Assembly: GCF_000385135.1 (NCBI RefSeq)
Contig: NZ_ARQM01000011.1
Coordinates: 1,095,533-1,159,532 of the forward strand
From: Promicromonospora sukumoe 327MFSha3.1
Lineage (GTDB): Bacteria; Actinomycetota; Actinomycetes; Actinomycetales; Cellulomonadaceae
Reading direction: 5' to 3'
Length of the DNA: 64,000 bases
The position numbers and the translations under genes were made by a program. The notes beneath the pieces are model-generated. The model saw only the letters and a program-made list of their open reading frames with translations, was not told the origin of the DNA and did not search any database. Each line of letters starts with the position of its first letter. Positions within the stretch are counted from its first letter, which is position 1. Below, piece after piece: positions 44,001 to 53,800 of this stretch.

Positions 44001-46416
44001 CATGACGGTCGACACCTCCCACGCGATGGTCGGGGTCGGCATGACTCGCAACGAGCTGTACACCGCGATCACCCGCGGCGCGCTCTCGAACCGGGTGTAC
44101 GTCGAGACCGACGACGTCCTGGACCTGGATCCGCACCGCCAGCCCGACCCGGAACGCGCCGTGCTGAACGCGCTCAAGAACGTGCTGGACCGGGACGGCG
44201 AAGAGCAGTCCGCGTCGACTGTGATCGAGGAGGCGTGGGACTATGCGCACTCCCTGGCCAAGCTGGTCCCGGAGTACGAGGACGCCTACTTCGCCTTCCT
44301 CGAGCCGGACCGGATCGGTCGTCTGGCCGAGGCTGTCCGGTCGGTGATGCCTGAGCGGATGGCGAACCTGGTGCTCGCGGACGAGGTGTGGCTGGTGTTG
44401 GCCAAGCGGTTGTCTATGCACGAGGCTGCCGGCACGGACCCCGCCACGGTGGTTCGGCGCGCGGCGGGGATTGGGTTCGGGGACGCGCGGTCGGTCGCGA
44501 AGGTCCTGCATCACCGCATCGGCCTGCCCCGGCCCCGCGATGTGGACGTTCGGGGGCTTCCTGCCTGGGTCACAACCGCGCCCGACACCACGGACAAGCT
44601 GCTCTGGACTGACGGCGCGACCTACGGGACAGCCATCGACGTCGACACGTTCGATGGGCCGGCCGGGGTCACGTCGCAGCACAAGGCTGGGGCACCGCAA
44701 GCACTAGGCCCCGAGGCTATGGCTGGATCGGATGTCCCTGCGGCTGTGGGGCACGAGCCGGCCAGGGGTGGTGACGCTCAGGAGCTCGCCGGCGACGTCG
44801 GGGAGGGGCGAGACCTGATCGTCGAGCTCACTGGGCATGCCTGGGCCTGGTGGACTCGGCAGAAGCCCACCCAGTCCTGGGCGACCCGGTACATGACCAG
44901 CCGAGGCCTGACCGACGCCGAGTGGGGCGTCGCCCCCGGCAGGTGGACCGCGCTGACCGACCACCTCCAGACCCTGGGGTACACGCCCGACCAGCTCGTC
45001 ACCGCCGGAGTCGCGACCAGGACCCGGGTTGGGTGGGTCATCGACAAGTTCCGCAACCGGATCGTGTTCCCCTACCGGAACCAGGCCGGGGCCGTCGTCG
45101 GCGTCACCGGGCGCATCAACCCCGCTGAGGCAGACACAGGTGATGGGCGTGCGCCGAAGTATCTGAACAGCCCCGAGACGGCGGCGTACCGCAAGGGTGA
45201 GCTCGTCTACGGCCTGAACCCCGACGCCATCACACGGCTGGCTGCGGGGGGACGCGCGGTCCTGGTAGAGGGGCCGACCGACCACGCCGCTCTGCACCTG
45301 GCTGCTGCTCGTCTCGCGGAGCAGACCGGGGTCCAGATCGTGCCGGTCGCCGCTGGCGGCACCGGCGTGACGGCCCAGCACCTGCAGGCGCTGCGGGATG
45401 CGTCCGGCAGGGACTTGAGTGACCTGATCGTCGCCCTGGACCCCGACACCGCAGGCCGCACCGCCGCTGCCCGGGTCTGGTCCCTGCTCACTCCCGACGA
45501 GGCCGCCCAGGCCCGGGCGCTCGACCTGGCGACCGACCCCGCTCAGACAGCCATGGACGACCCCGAAGCCCTCGCAGCTGCCCTGACCGAGCCGATCCCG
45601 CTGACGTGGTTCGCGATGGCACCCAACCTGCAGACCATCTGGGACCTGGACCATTTCGAACGCCAGATCCCGCAGCTGCGGGCCCTGGTCGACCACCTCT
45701 ACGACCGGGTCGAGCTGGACCAGTGGTGGCACCTGATCGAGCACGTCGCCCAGACCATCGGCCACACGCCCGGCGCCCAGAACCACCACCAGCTCGACGT
45801 CGGTGCGGTGCGCAAGGTCATGACCGACCACCTCGCCGACCGCATCACCAACCAGGCTCGGACCGACGCGGCCACCAGCATCGAACGCACGGACGAGACC
45901 GGCGCGGTACCGGGCCCGCTGGACCGGCCAGTGACCGATCCACTGGTGCAAGCCTGGCTAACCCGGCATGCCGACCTGATCGCTGCGCGTTTGGACGCCC
46001 TGGTCGAGGACGCAACGTCGAACCCGGAGCTGTGGATGGAGAGAATCACACCGCCACCGGCGGATGGCCCAGCGCGGCAAACCTGGTTCGCGGGGATGCG
46101 GCAGGTGCTCGCCTACCGAGACCGCTACCAGGTCACCGATCCGATCGAGCCCCTGGGCCCTGGTGGGCAAGAAGGTGAACGCGGCGACGCGTACGTGGTC
46201 GCTGCTCGAGCGCTGGAGAGCATCACTATTGACACCGGGGAGGCTCGTTGGACGCCAGCCGCATCCCGGCCTGTCCCACGGCCCATGGATCGCGTCCCGG
46301 TCGTGCTGTCCGAGGCCCGAGTCCATGCCAAACGTGTGCGGTCGAAGGCCGACGAGCGTGCCGGCCACGACCGGCCCGAGCCGGATCGCGATCATTCCAG
46401 CGGCCTCGGCTGGTGA
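41065..46416 (+). CDS. MobF (TrwC/TraA-type) relaxase - helicase - primase fusion
   Basis: A 1783-residue conjugative relaxase. The N-terminal TrwC domain (about 1-400) has early tyrosines Tyr13/Tyr15 as nick candidates, FTPSKSISVLWGL, and the metal-binding HTH in DPNLHTHVAV near residue 269. A RecD-like SF1 helicase follows, with Walker A GPAGTGKTT near residue 660, VLVDEAS near 740 and GYAATIHRVQGMTVD near 970. The last third (about 1270-1480) is a DnaG-type primase core: FRNRIVFPYRNQ, PKYLNSPET, toprim VEGPTDHAAL and ALDPDTAG. It would nick, unwind and possibly prime the transferred strand. GGAGAGGGGGTGGGG precedes the ATG. Confidence 0.93.
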   Translation: MMTVHALSAGSGYTYLTQQVASGDVPRGRGVSLTDYYMQHGNPPGRWVGTGLDQLGVSGQVLEKQMKSLFGQGRHPDADRLEVEARARGLSKRDAVRVGALGRAFPEFKAKADDGYTAALEAAFARFARENDRPPEAGVERDLIRWNVARNLAQQEHIDKGRPGEVSDADVTRWMAKRGQQPRKAVAGYDLVFTPSKSISVLWGLSDAATREAITKAHTQAWQDTLAWIESEAALTRGGAGGVRQIDTHGLTAVAFDHLDSRAGDPNLHTHVAVSTKVLGVDGIWRALDGRVLYSLGAAASERYNTRIEQLLVEDLGVAFHTESRGRGKQGVREVVGIPKQLRDAFSRRRAVIVESYENLRAEYRAKYGHEPATKTAYGLTQQANLDTRQGKGTPVGLRHRLPQWAQIAAEVLGGPDVVAGMLARALNPRLDTGQVTVDELKDLWPAVAQDLAGRGVARWAGADVAEAVGRLAVAWPRAQVFRPLRWKTPASRHAVLADLAAQVLAQGDLVDACLTNVAGKRATWTTYHLQAEGTRLAREHAPAGTDLLALAATIAGHAEAGSLVITPPDLNEPPDLMRRKDGESVYFVHGSTKYTSLAVLEAEDQLLTAARIPGGLVIDPDAVDAAIEQLRTDKGHALHSGQRDLVAHFATSTVLAAGIGPAGTGKTTAMRAFAAAVQDSGGKLIALAPSAAAAEVLGADLGDGITAETLDMFILASRGKGGQRLRERLAVEAGTVVLVDEASLAGTLALAEVLAITQQAGGSFRLLGDPAQLGAVAASGALRLIAQQASAVELTQIHRFRTDREADASLQLRDGDHRGLDFYVTHKRTQGGSAAAMAEEMFANWQTDSDHGRKTIMIAATNTLVTELSARARLHRVTRGEVEDDGVMLHDENRAGVGDVIVTRLNNRHLNAKHDDGHIDWGRDWVKNGDLWRVTARGSDGALQARHLETAATVVLPADYVADHVELGYAATIHRVQGMTVDTSHAMVGVGMTRNELYTAITRGALSNRVYVETDDVLDLDPHRQPDPERAVLNALKNVLDRDGEEQSASTVIEEAWDYAHSLAKLVPEYEDAYFAFLEPDRIGRLAEAVRSVMPERMANLVLADEVWLVLAKRLSMHEAAGTDPATVVRRAAGIGFGDARSVAKVLHHRIGLPRPRDVDVRGLPAWVTTAPDTTDKLLWTDGATYGTAIDVDTFDGPAGVTSQHKAGAPQALGPEAMAGSDVPAAVGHEPARGGDAQELAGDVGEGRDLIVELTGHAWAWWTRQKPTQSWATRYMTSRGLTDAEWGVAPGRWTALTDHLQTLGYTPDQLVTAGVATRTRVGWVIDKFRNRIVFPYRNQAGAVVGVTGRINPAEADTGDGRAPKYLNSPETAAYRKGELVYGLNPDAITRLAAGGRAVLVEGPTDHAALHLAAARLAEQTGVQIVPVAAGGTGVTAQHLQALRDASGRDLSDLIVALDPDTAGRTAAARVWSLLTPDEAAQARALDLATDPAQTAMDDPEALAAALTEPIPLTWFAMAPNLQTIWDLDHFERQIPQLRALVDHLYDRVELDQWWHLIEHVAQTIGHTPGAQNHHQLDVGAVRKVMTDHLADRITNQARTDAATSIERTDETGAVPGPLDRPVTDPLVQAWLTRHADLIAARLDALVEDATSNPELWMERITPPPADGPARQTWFAGMRQVLAYRDRYQVTDPIEPLGPGGQEGERGDAYVVAARALESITIDTGEARWTPAASRPVPRPMDRVPVVLSEARVHAKRVRSKADERAGHDRPEPDRDHSSGLGW

Positions 46417-46644
46417 CGAACGGTTCACACCGCGGGTGACTCCATGCGTGGGCGTCATCGGCAACAGGCCGGCAGTTGTGATTGATCTGAGCTTGGCGCA
46501 CTGGTTGACGGCCGGACGATCCGAGCGGGAGGTCGGATGGGCCTTGGCTAGCGCGTCTTCACCCTGGATAAGTGCGTATTCCACTCCTATCGATGGGACT
46601 CTCCTGCCAGGATTGAGGTCCGATCGGGAGACGCAGGAGGGCAT
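46417..46644. other. Gap after the relaxase gene, nothing recognised
   Basis: 228 bp of lower-GC sequence. A plus-strand ORF runs through it in another frame from inside the relaxase gene, but its composition is not convincing. It must hold the promoter of the following gene; no clear elements are visible. Confidence 0.3.
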
Positions 46645-47712
46645 GTGGCGAATCCACCGGGATGGTTATCCGTCGAGGGAGATCCCAGAGTTTGGCGGTG
46701 GTGGAATGGCGCTGCGTGGGAGGACGGTGTAGAGCGGGATCCGCGAGTCGCGTTGGATCGTCCGACAATTTTCGGGGAGCGTCTCAGATTCGTCCCAGAC
46801 CCGACATGGCCGTCCCCTCCGAACGGTTGGTTTCCGCCACCTCTGTGGGAACCAGGTGCGGGTTGGGGTTACCCAGCAGGGCGGTTGTGGGACGTTGCGG
46901 CTGATGGGGGCAACTTGACGTCGGAGCTGGCGCGCGTTGAGGAGCTCGCGCAGGTCGTGGACATACGATTCCGCGAGTCGGAGCCCGGTGCGTGGCACGT
47001 GGCCGATCTAGACGCGATTCCTATCGTTTGGACGCCCCCACCGCTATGGCCCGCAGTTCCGAAAGGATGGTCGCCGCCGCAGGGGTGGAAAGTACCGCGG
47101 GGATGGGCGCCTGTGCCTGCGGGCTGGAACTTCTGGCAGCACGACCCATCCGTGCTTGCCTACCGAATCGAGACCTTGCTGAACGATATCGAGCAACGCA
47201 GCAGAGTATTGAGCAGCACACTGACTGGAATAGCGTCGATGCTCGACGCTGCGGATCGGCTGCTGTGTCGTGCCATGCAGCTGACTCCCCTCGCGCTTTC
47301 GCCTCTCCCAACCGCTGCTCGAGCCGGACTTGGTGCCGCCCCACCGCAGCACATTGCGTACTCCACGCACATGGCGCAGTACCAGCTCAATCTAGCGGTG
47401 TCTAGCCAGCGGACATATCTATTCCAGGTCGCTTATGGGATTGCCGACGCAGGTTGGTGTGGGGTGCTACGTCAATTGCTCAACGACGCTAAGGAGGACT
47501 ACCTGCAGGCGGTGGAAGTAGCTGCACAGGCCGTGTTCGACGTGACTATCGCGAGTCTGCAGAACGAGGTGACCAGTCTGGCAGGTTCGCGTCGTGGAGA
47601 TCGTCAAGGACGGGCTGCGCGGCTGTCCTCTCTCGTAGAACTGCTTAAGTCCGACATGAACGAGCGCGGCCGTGTCCTCAGCAACGCCTCTGACGATGGG
47701 GCTACTGCCTGA
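46645..47712 (+). CDS. Trp/Pro-rich protein with DUF2510-like N-terminus
   Basis: A 355-residue protein of unknown function. The N-terminus PPGWLSVEGDPRVWRWWNGAAW resembles DUF2510 (split between residues 4 and 26). Several Pro/Trp repeats of the form P-x-GW-x-PP-x-x-W follow at about 52-75 and 128-160, then a helical C-terminal half (about 170-345). Start is GTG 46645 with AGGAGG 4 nt upstream. Base composition is clearly less GC-rich than the relaxase gene. It lies between the relaxase and, convergently, the Hhe-type defence gene, so it may be defence-related cargo. Confidence 0.7.
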   Translation: MANPPGWLSVEGDPRVWRWWNGAAWEDGVERDPRVALDRPTIFGERLRFVPDPTWPSPPNGWFPPPLWEPGAGWGYPAGRLWDVAADGGNLTSELARVEELAQVVDIRFRESEPGAWHVADLDAIPIVWTPPPLWPAVPKGWSPPQGWKVPRGWAPVPAGWNFWQHDPSVLAYRIETLLNDIEQRSRVLSSTLTGIASMLDAADRLLCRAMQLTPLALSPLPTAARAGLGAAPPQHIAYSTHMAQYQLNLAVSSQRTYLFQVAYGIADAGWCGVLRQLLNDAKEDYLQAVEVAAQAVFDVTIASLQNEVTSLAGSRRGDRQGRAARLSSLVELLKSDMNERGRVLSNASDDGATA

Positions 47713-47824
47713 AGGCGTCGGTCTGTGGCCCCTGCAAGTTGGCCCAGGAACAATCTGCGGTGCACATGTAGCTGGGGAAGGCACCTGTTGCTGCTAGTCC
47801 GATTCTGCTCGAGGGCGATGTTCC

Positions 47825-50800
47825 TCATCGCGCCTGCAGGTATCCGCCACTGCGTACGAGCAAACCCTCGCCGACGGCGCATGCGATCACGCTGAGCAGT
47901 CGCTCGCGAACGTTTGCTGCGACCCGACTCACTCCAAATTCGTGTGCAGTCTCCCGCAGGGCATCCACCTCGCTGATGGCGTGTGCGCTTCGCACGACGC
48001 GCATGAGCGCATTGCGCAACTCCTGATACGGGACCTCTGCGAGGTCGCGCTGCCCTCCGGATTCAGGTATGCGATAGCCCCTGTACACATCGGCCGCCGT
48101 GTTCTCGGGCCATGCGATGAGGTCGCCGTTGGGGGCGACGGCGACCATACCGTGCGGGATGGCCTGCCGAAGGTGCTCCTTGCGAGTGCTGTGGAGTTTG
48201 GACAGGCCGAATCTGCGAGCCACGGTCTTGAGGAGGCGGTCCACGACGACAGGTCCTTCTGCCGCTACGACGTCGCGGATCTGTTGGCGGATCAGTTCAC
48301 GGGCACGGGCGCCTGTCTCGTCCAGGATGTCACGAGAGATCCGTGGCGTACCGTCAGCGGGTACAAAGCGCGAGACGCCCTCGGGCAGTTGAGAGTCGCT
48401 GTGTACCACGTGAGGGGTCGGGGAGGTTGTCGGGCGCGCCTGGAGCAGGGCTCGCTCCGCTGCTCGGTCGACAGTCTGAGTGGCCGACGACAGGATGTCG
48501 TCGATCGTCTGAGCCACGGCAGCGGTCGCTGTGAGTACCGATTCGCCGACAGAGCGACGGGCGGCCCGGGGCGGTGGTTCCTGGGTGGTCTTCGCTGTTT
48601 CGAGTACCTGGTTGACGACCGCGCCGGGCTCGCGGAGCCACGTCGGCAACCAGATCCGCTCGACGCGCGACCAGCCCATCTGGTCGGTCAGCACGGACCT
48701 CGGCAGCCCGTCCCGATCGCCGACGCTGGTTCGCTGGGCCCAGACGGGGCCGTCGAGCAGGACCGCGACCCAGGGGCGGTCCTCGACACGGACCGCCAGG
48801 TCGACAGTGAAGTCCGACAGCCCGATGCCCGTGCGGACCTCAAGCCCTGCGTCGCGCAGCGCCTGCTCGATCTCGGCGAGGTGCCAGTCGCGTGCGGTCG
48901 GCCGCTGTAGCCCGGCTCGTTCGGCGCCGTGCTGGGCGAGGAGCAGATAGTCCTTGAGGTCCGCGAGGCCCTTGGCGCCCGACGTCGACAGGTCCAGCTC
49001 ATGCGGGTCGAACGAGGCGAAGATCGTCACATGTTCCTTTGCGCGCGTCACGGCCACGTTCAGGCGCTTCTCGCCGCCAGTCCTGCTGAGCGGCCCCCAG
49101 TTCAGCGGGACCCGTCCGCGGGTGTCCTTCGCGAAGGCCAAAGTGAACAGGATGACGTCGCGTTCGTCGCCCTGGACGTTCTCGAGGTTCTTTACGAACA
49201 AGGGCTCATCGGCCCGTGACAGCGCACCTTCGATCGCTTCTGAGGACACCCGATGCGACTCCAGGAGATCGAGGATCAGGTCGCGCTGCTGGGTGTTGAA
49301 GGTGACCACGCCGATCGTGCGGTCAGGATCGTCGGTGAGCAGGGCCCCGATCTCGTCGACGACGGCGTCCGCCTCGGCGCGGTTCACCCGAGCCGCGCCA
49401 CGTCCGCCGCCCTCCCACTGACCCTCGACCCTGCGCAGGTCGATCGCGGCGCCGCCGGCACGCCCTGGTGGCGCTGGGAAGCTCGAGAGCCTGCCCTCGT
49501 AGTAGGCCTTGTTCGAGAAGGCGATGAGCATCTCGTCGCGGGAACGGTAGTGCCAGGACAGCAGCAGCCGGGGTAGCCGCGACTCGACGCCTTCCGTGAG
49601 GATCGACTCCAGGTCGCGCGGCACCAGCCGTGTCTCGGTTTCGTCCGCTTCTTCATCGTCGCCCGTCGACGAGGCGAAGGTCGAGCTGGGTGGCATCTGC
49701 TGCGAGTCGCCCACGATGACCACCGACCGACCCCGGCCCATCGCACCGACGGCCTCCGGGACCCGGATCTGCGACGCCTCGTCGAACACGACCACGTCGA
49801 AGTCCACGGCGCCCGGCGGCAGGAATCGAGCCACCGAGCTGGGGCTCATCAGGAAGCAAGGTGTGACCTGCGTGATGATCGGCCCGAACTGGCCCAGCAG
49901 CTGCCGGATCGAGAGGCCACCGCGCCGGCGGGAGAGCTGCGCGCCGAGGTCGGCGACCTTGCCTCGTGGCTGATCGACGTCGATGGTGCGCGCCGCCGCG
50001 ATACGCGCGGGCAGCTCGGTGAGCAGACGTCCGCGCACGTCCTCGCCGGTCGTGAGGAAGCGTTCTATGAATCGGGCACGTTCGGCGTCGTCGAACGCCT
50101 CGAGCCCGGTGGTCTCCATGCGTTCGGCCAGGATCGCGCGCGCAGCTCCGAGGCGGACGGCGTTCTCCACGTCGGTGCTGCCGAAGCTGCCGTCGCGGAC
50201 CCGCCCGGCGACGTCCGCAAGACCGAAGCCGGTGAGTCGCTCGACGGCGGCACGGGTCCCTACCCACCGCTGCAGGCGCACGAACGAGTTGCCGCTGGCG
50301 TCGGCCTGCCAGTCGCCCAGGTTCTCCACCATTGCGATGCCTCGATGGCGTCCGCCGCACCAGTACGCCAGATCGTCCGGCGTCGTGCCGAGCGCCGTTA
50401 GGAAGGAGGCCCAGGCGGCGCCCAGCTCATGGACGACACCGCCCGGCGTGATCTGGTCGGCCGACAGGGTGCCTCGGCTGGCGGCGTGGACGGCATCGAC
50501 GACGGCTGGCGTTGTCTCGTGCCCCGGCCGGCCGCCGCCCAGGACCGTACACAGCGTGCTCGCGTCCTCCAGGGCGGTGATCGCGTGCTCCACGATGTGC
50601 TGGTGGACTGGATCCAGCGGGTTCCAGTGGTACGGAAGCTCGACTCCGGGCAGGCTGCGGACGAAGTCGGTCAGCCGGTTCAGCTCGTCACGCACCCAGA
50701 CGGCCTGCTGCAGCGCTGGCGTGAGCTGCTTGAGCGGTATCGAGGCCTCGCCACCTGGTAGCACCGCGGCAAGGTCGGCGAGGATCGCGCGGCGGCGCTT

Positions 50801-53800
50801 CGTCTTGCCGAACAGCTTGGCGTCAGCCTCGGCGGCCCGTGCTGTGAGAGCGCCCAGGTCGAGAGTCACTGCCTGTGGGGAGAACGGCGTCAGCCGTGGA
50901 CCGCACGTGGTCCGGAAGGTGTCGATCGCGGCCCGAACCTCGTGCGCCCTCGTGCGCCAGTGCGGTGTGACGATCTCACGGGCTTCCGAGGCCGATCTGC
51001 CGACACCCGCCCGCAACGACTCCACCCAGCGAGCCACAGCCTGGAACTCATCGGGCGTCTGCGCCCGGTCGGTGAGGTCGCGAACCGGGCCGACGACGGC
51101 GTGGTCGGCCAGCATGAGCCGATCCAGGGCCGCTGCCACGCCCGTCCGGTCGAGGCGTGCGGGGTCGACGGGACCGGCCAGACGCCACGGCGACCGCGCG
51201 GGCGTGGCGCCCAGGCGGCCCAGGGCCCCACCCAGTTCCCGCGCGGCGTCGTACACGTCCGCCAACGGGGTGACGCCCTGCGCGACAGCGCGGGGTACGG
51301 TTGCCGGTTCGACGGCGCCCGCCGTGGCACGCAGCTCCAGGATGATCTGCCGGGCTTCCCACGCCGAGACGTCGACGGGTCCGGGTTCGTGCAGCAGTCG
51401 CGGGTAGTTGGACAGCGAGTCGACCAGGTTGCGGTACTGCGCCCGAGCAGTCTCCCAGCTCGACGACGACTCGGTGCGTGCCTCCATCGCAGTGCGGATC
51501 TGCCGACGAACAGCCTGGACCGTCTGGGTCTTGCCGTGCACGTCCAGGCTGAAGGTCCCGAGACCAACCTGGTCCAGGCGCCGCTTCACGACGTCGAGCG
51601 CCGCCTGCTTCTCCGCGACGAACAGCACCTTCTTGCCTTCGGCAAGCAGGTGCGCGATGAGGTTGGTGATGGTCTGCGACTTGCCAGTGCCCGGTGGGCC
51701 TTCGAGGATGAACGACTTGCCGGCCGCGGCCCACCGAATCGCCTCGATCTGCGAACCGTCCGCGGGGATCGGCAGGTACGTTACTGCCTCGGCTGCCGGG
51801 TCGGGCTCAGGCGGCGCGACGTCGTCGAGGAACGGTTGTCCCGGGGTGTCCACCATGTGCCGTACGGCCGGGCGCTCGAGGAACGAAGGCCAGCCCTCCA
51901 CGAGATCGCGCCACATGTCGAGGGTCGAGAACTGGACCAGGCTGAGGTGAGCGGTCTCCTCGACGTGGAAGCCGGCCAGACCCTTGCGCAGCAGCGCGGA
52001 GCGCACGGCAGCGAGCGCGCCCTCGACGTCGATCCCCGACTCGTCGTGCCCCGGCTCCGTGAGCTCGGGGACGGTCACGCCCCAGGAGACCCGCAGCTTC
52101 TCGACGAGGCAGTAGTTCGGCTCGACCTGCCGCGTCTCGTCGAGCGCGAGGGTGAACGTCGTCAGGCCTCGCCCGCCGATGAGCTTGACCGGGACGAGGA
52201 AGAGTGGCGCCACACCCTCCTTGCCGCTCTCGGTCCACTCCAGGGTGCCGATCGTGAGGTAGAGGCTGTCGGTACCGGTTTCCTCCAGCGTGGTCTTCGC
52301 CTTGCGGGCCAGGCTGCGGAGCTTGCGGTGGTACTCCAGCTTGCTGGTCGCCGTGAAGAGCCGGTGCTCCTCGATCAAGATCCGCCGCAGAGCGTCCGCA
52401 TCGACGTCGGCTGCGGTGCGGGCGCCCTGGGCGCGCAGCAGTTCGGCCAGCTCGTCGTGCGGCACGAGTGTCAGCCGGTTCCCCTGCGCGACGGCGTCCT
52501 CCAGCTGGGCCAGCGTGTCGGTCGGCACGTGCACCGGCACTGACGAGGCCTTCTTCAACTTGAGCAGGGGGTTCCGGTAGGTCATGTCGAGCAGCGAACG
52601 CTGCCACCGATCGACCCGGCCCGGGACGGTCCCGTGGGCGTGCCTGCCGTCTCCTTCGTTGGACGGAGTCCGGCGCCCGGGAACGGCTGGCGCGTCCTTG
52701 ACGACCTCGACCACCCGTACCCCGTCCTCGACCCGGACGTTCGGCAGGGGCTTGACGATGCGGTGCGCCGCATGGACGTCCAGGAGGTACCTGACCTCGT
52801 GGAGATGGGTGGTGCGCCAGCGACGAGCGTGGCCGCGAGCCTCGTCGAACCCGACCTGCTCCTCGCCGGAGCACACGGCCGTCGTCTCGACCGCCTCAAA
52901 GAGGTCAGAGTCCAGGACGGTCGCCACGGCGCCGGGCTGTGTGACGTCGACGTCCGGGAGCTGGCCGTCCTCGGTGAGGTACCCGGCGAAGGCGTGGTCC
53001 TGCGTCACCACGATGACCGGGTGGAGGCCGGCGGCCTCCAGGACGGCTGCGTACAGAACGGACAGGTCCAGGCAGGTGCCGTACCGGTCGTCGAGCACCT
53101 GGCCGTGGCTACGAATGCGTTGGCCGGTTCCTTCAAAGCTGGGCGGCGCCTCCACGTACCGGATCTCGGCGGTGACGAGAGCGTCGTAGAGCGCTTCGGC
53201 GATCTGGTGGACCCGCTCCGGGCCTGTCTGGTAGCCGTCGAGTGCGGGGGTGCCGACGCGCTCGGCGAGCAGCCCGCTAGCAGTGTCCAGGATCTTCTGG
53301 ACCGCTGGGTCGTTCGGGCGCACGAAGGCCGCGAGCGTCTCGTGCAGGCCTAGCGCCCACCACTCGTCAATGGTCAGGAGCCGGACCGTCGTACTGTCGG
53401 AGAACGTCCGCGACGTCGTCTCCGCGACCAGGTGCACTCCGGTCGTGACCGCCTCGTCGAACACGACGAACGGCCCGCTGGTCAGTCGCCACGCGAGCCG
53501 GCTGGTGGGGATCTCGACCTGCGCACCTGGTGCGACGTCACCGACCTCCACGACGAGCGGGGCGGCCAGCGGCGAGTCCGGGAGCGGGCTGTCGATGGAC
53601 AACGTGAGCCGAAGTCCGTTGACGGGCTCCGTGCCGCGGTTGTGCAGCGATGCTTGGGCGACCGGGGAGATCCCGTTGTGGACCAATGCGTAGTTGATCG
53701 CCTCGCGGACACCGATCACGATGTCGAGGTCGCCCAGCCGTGCCGTGAGCAAGCGCTGGCCGCGGGGTTCGTTGTCGAGCATCAGACGAGCGCCCTGTAC

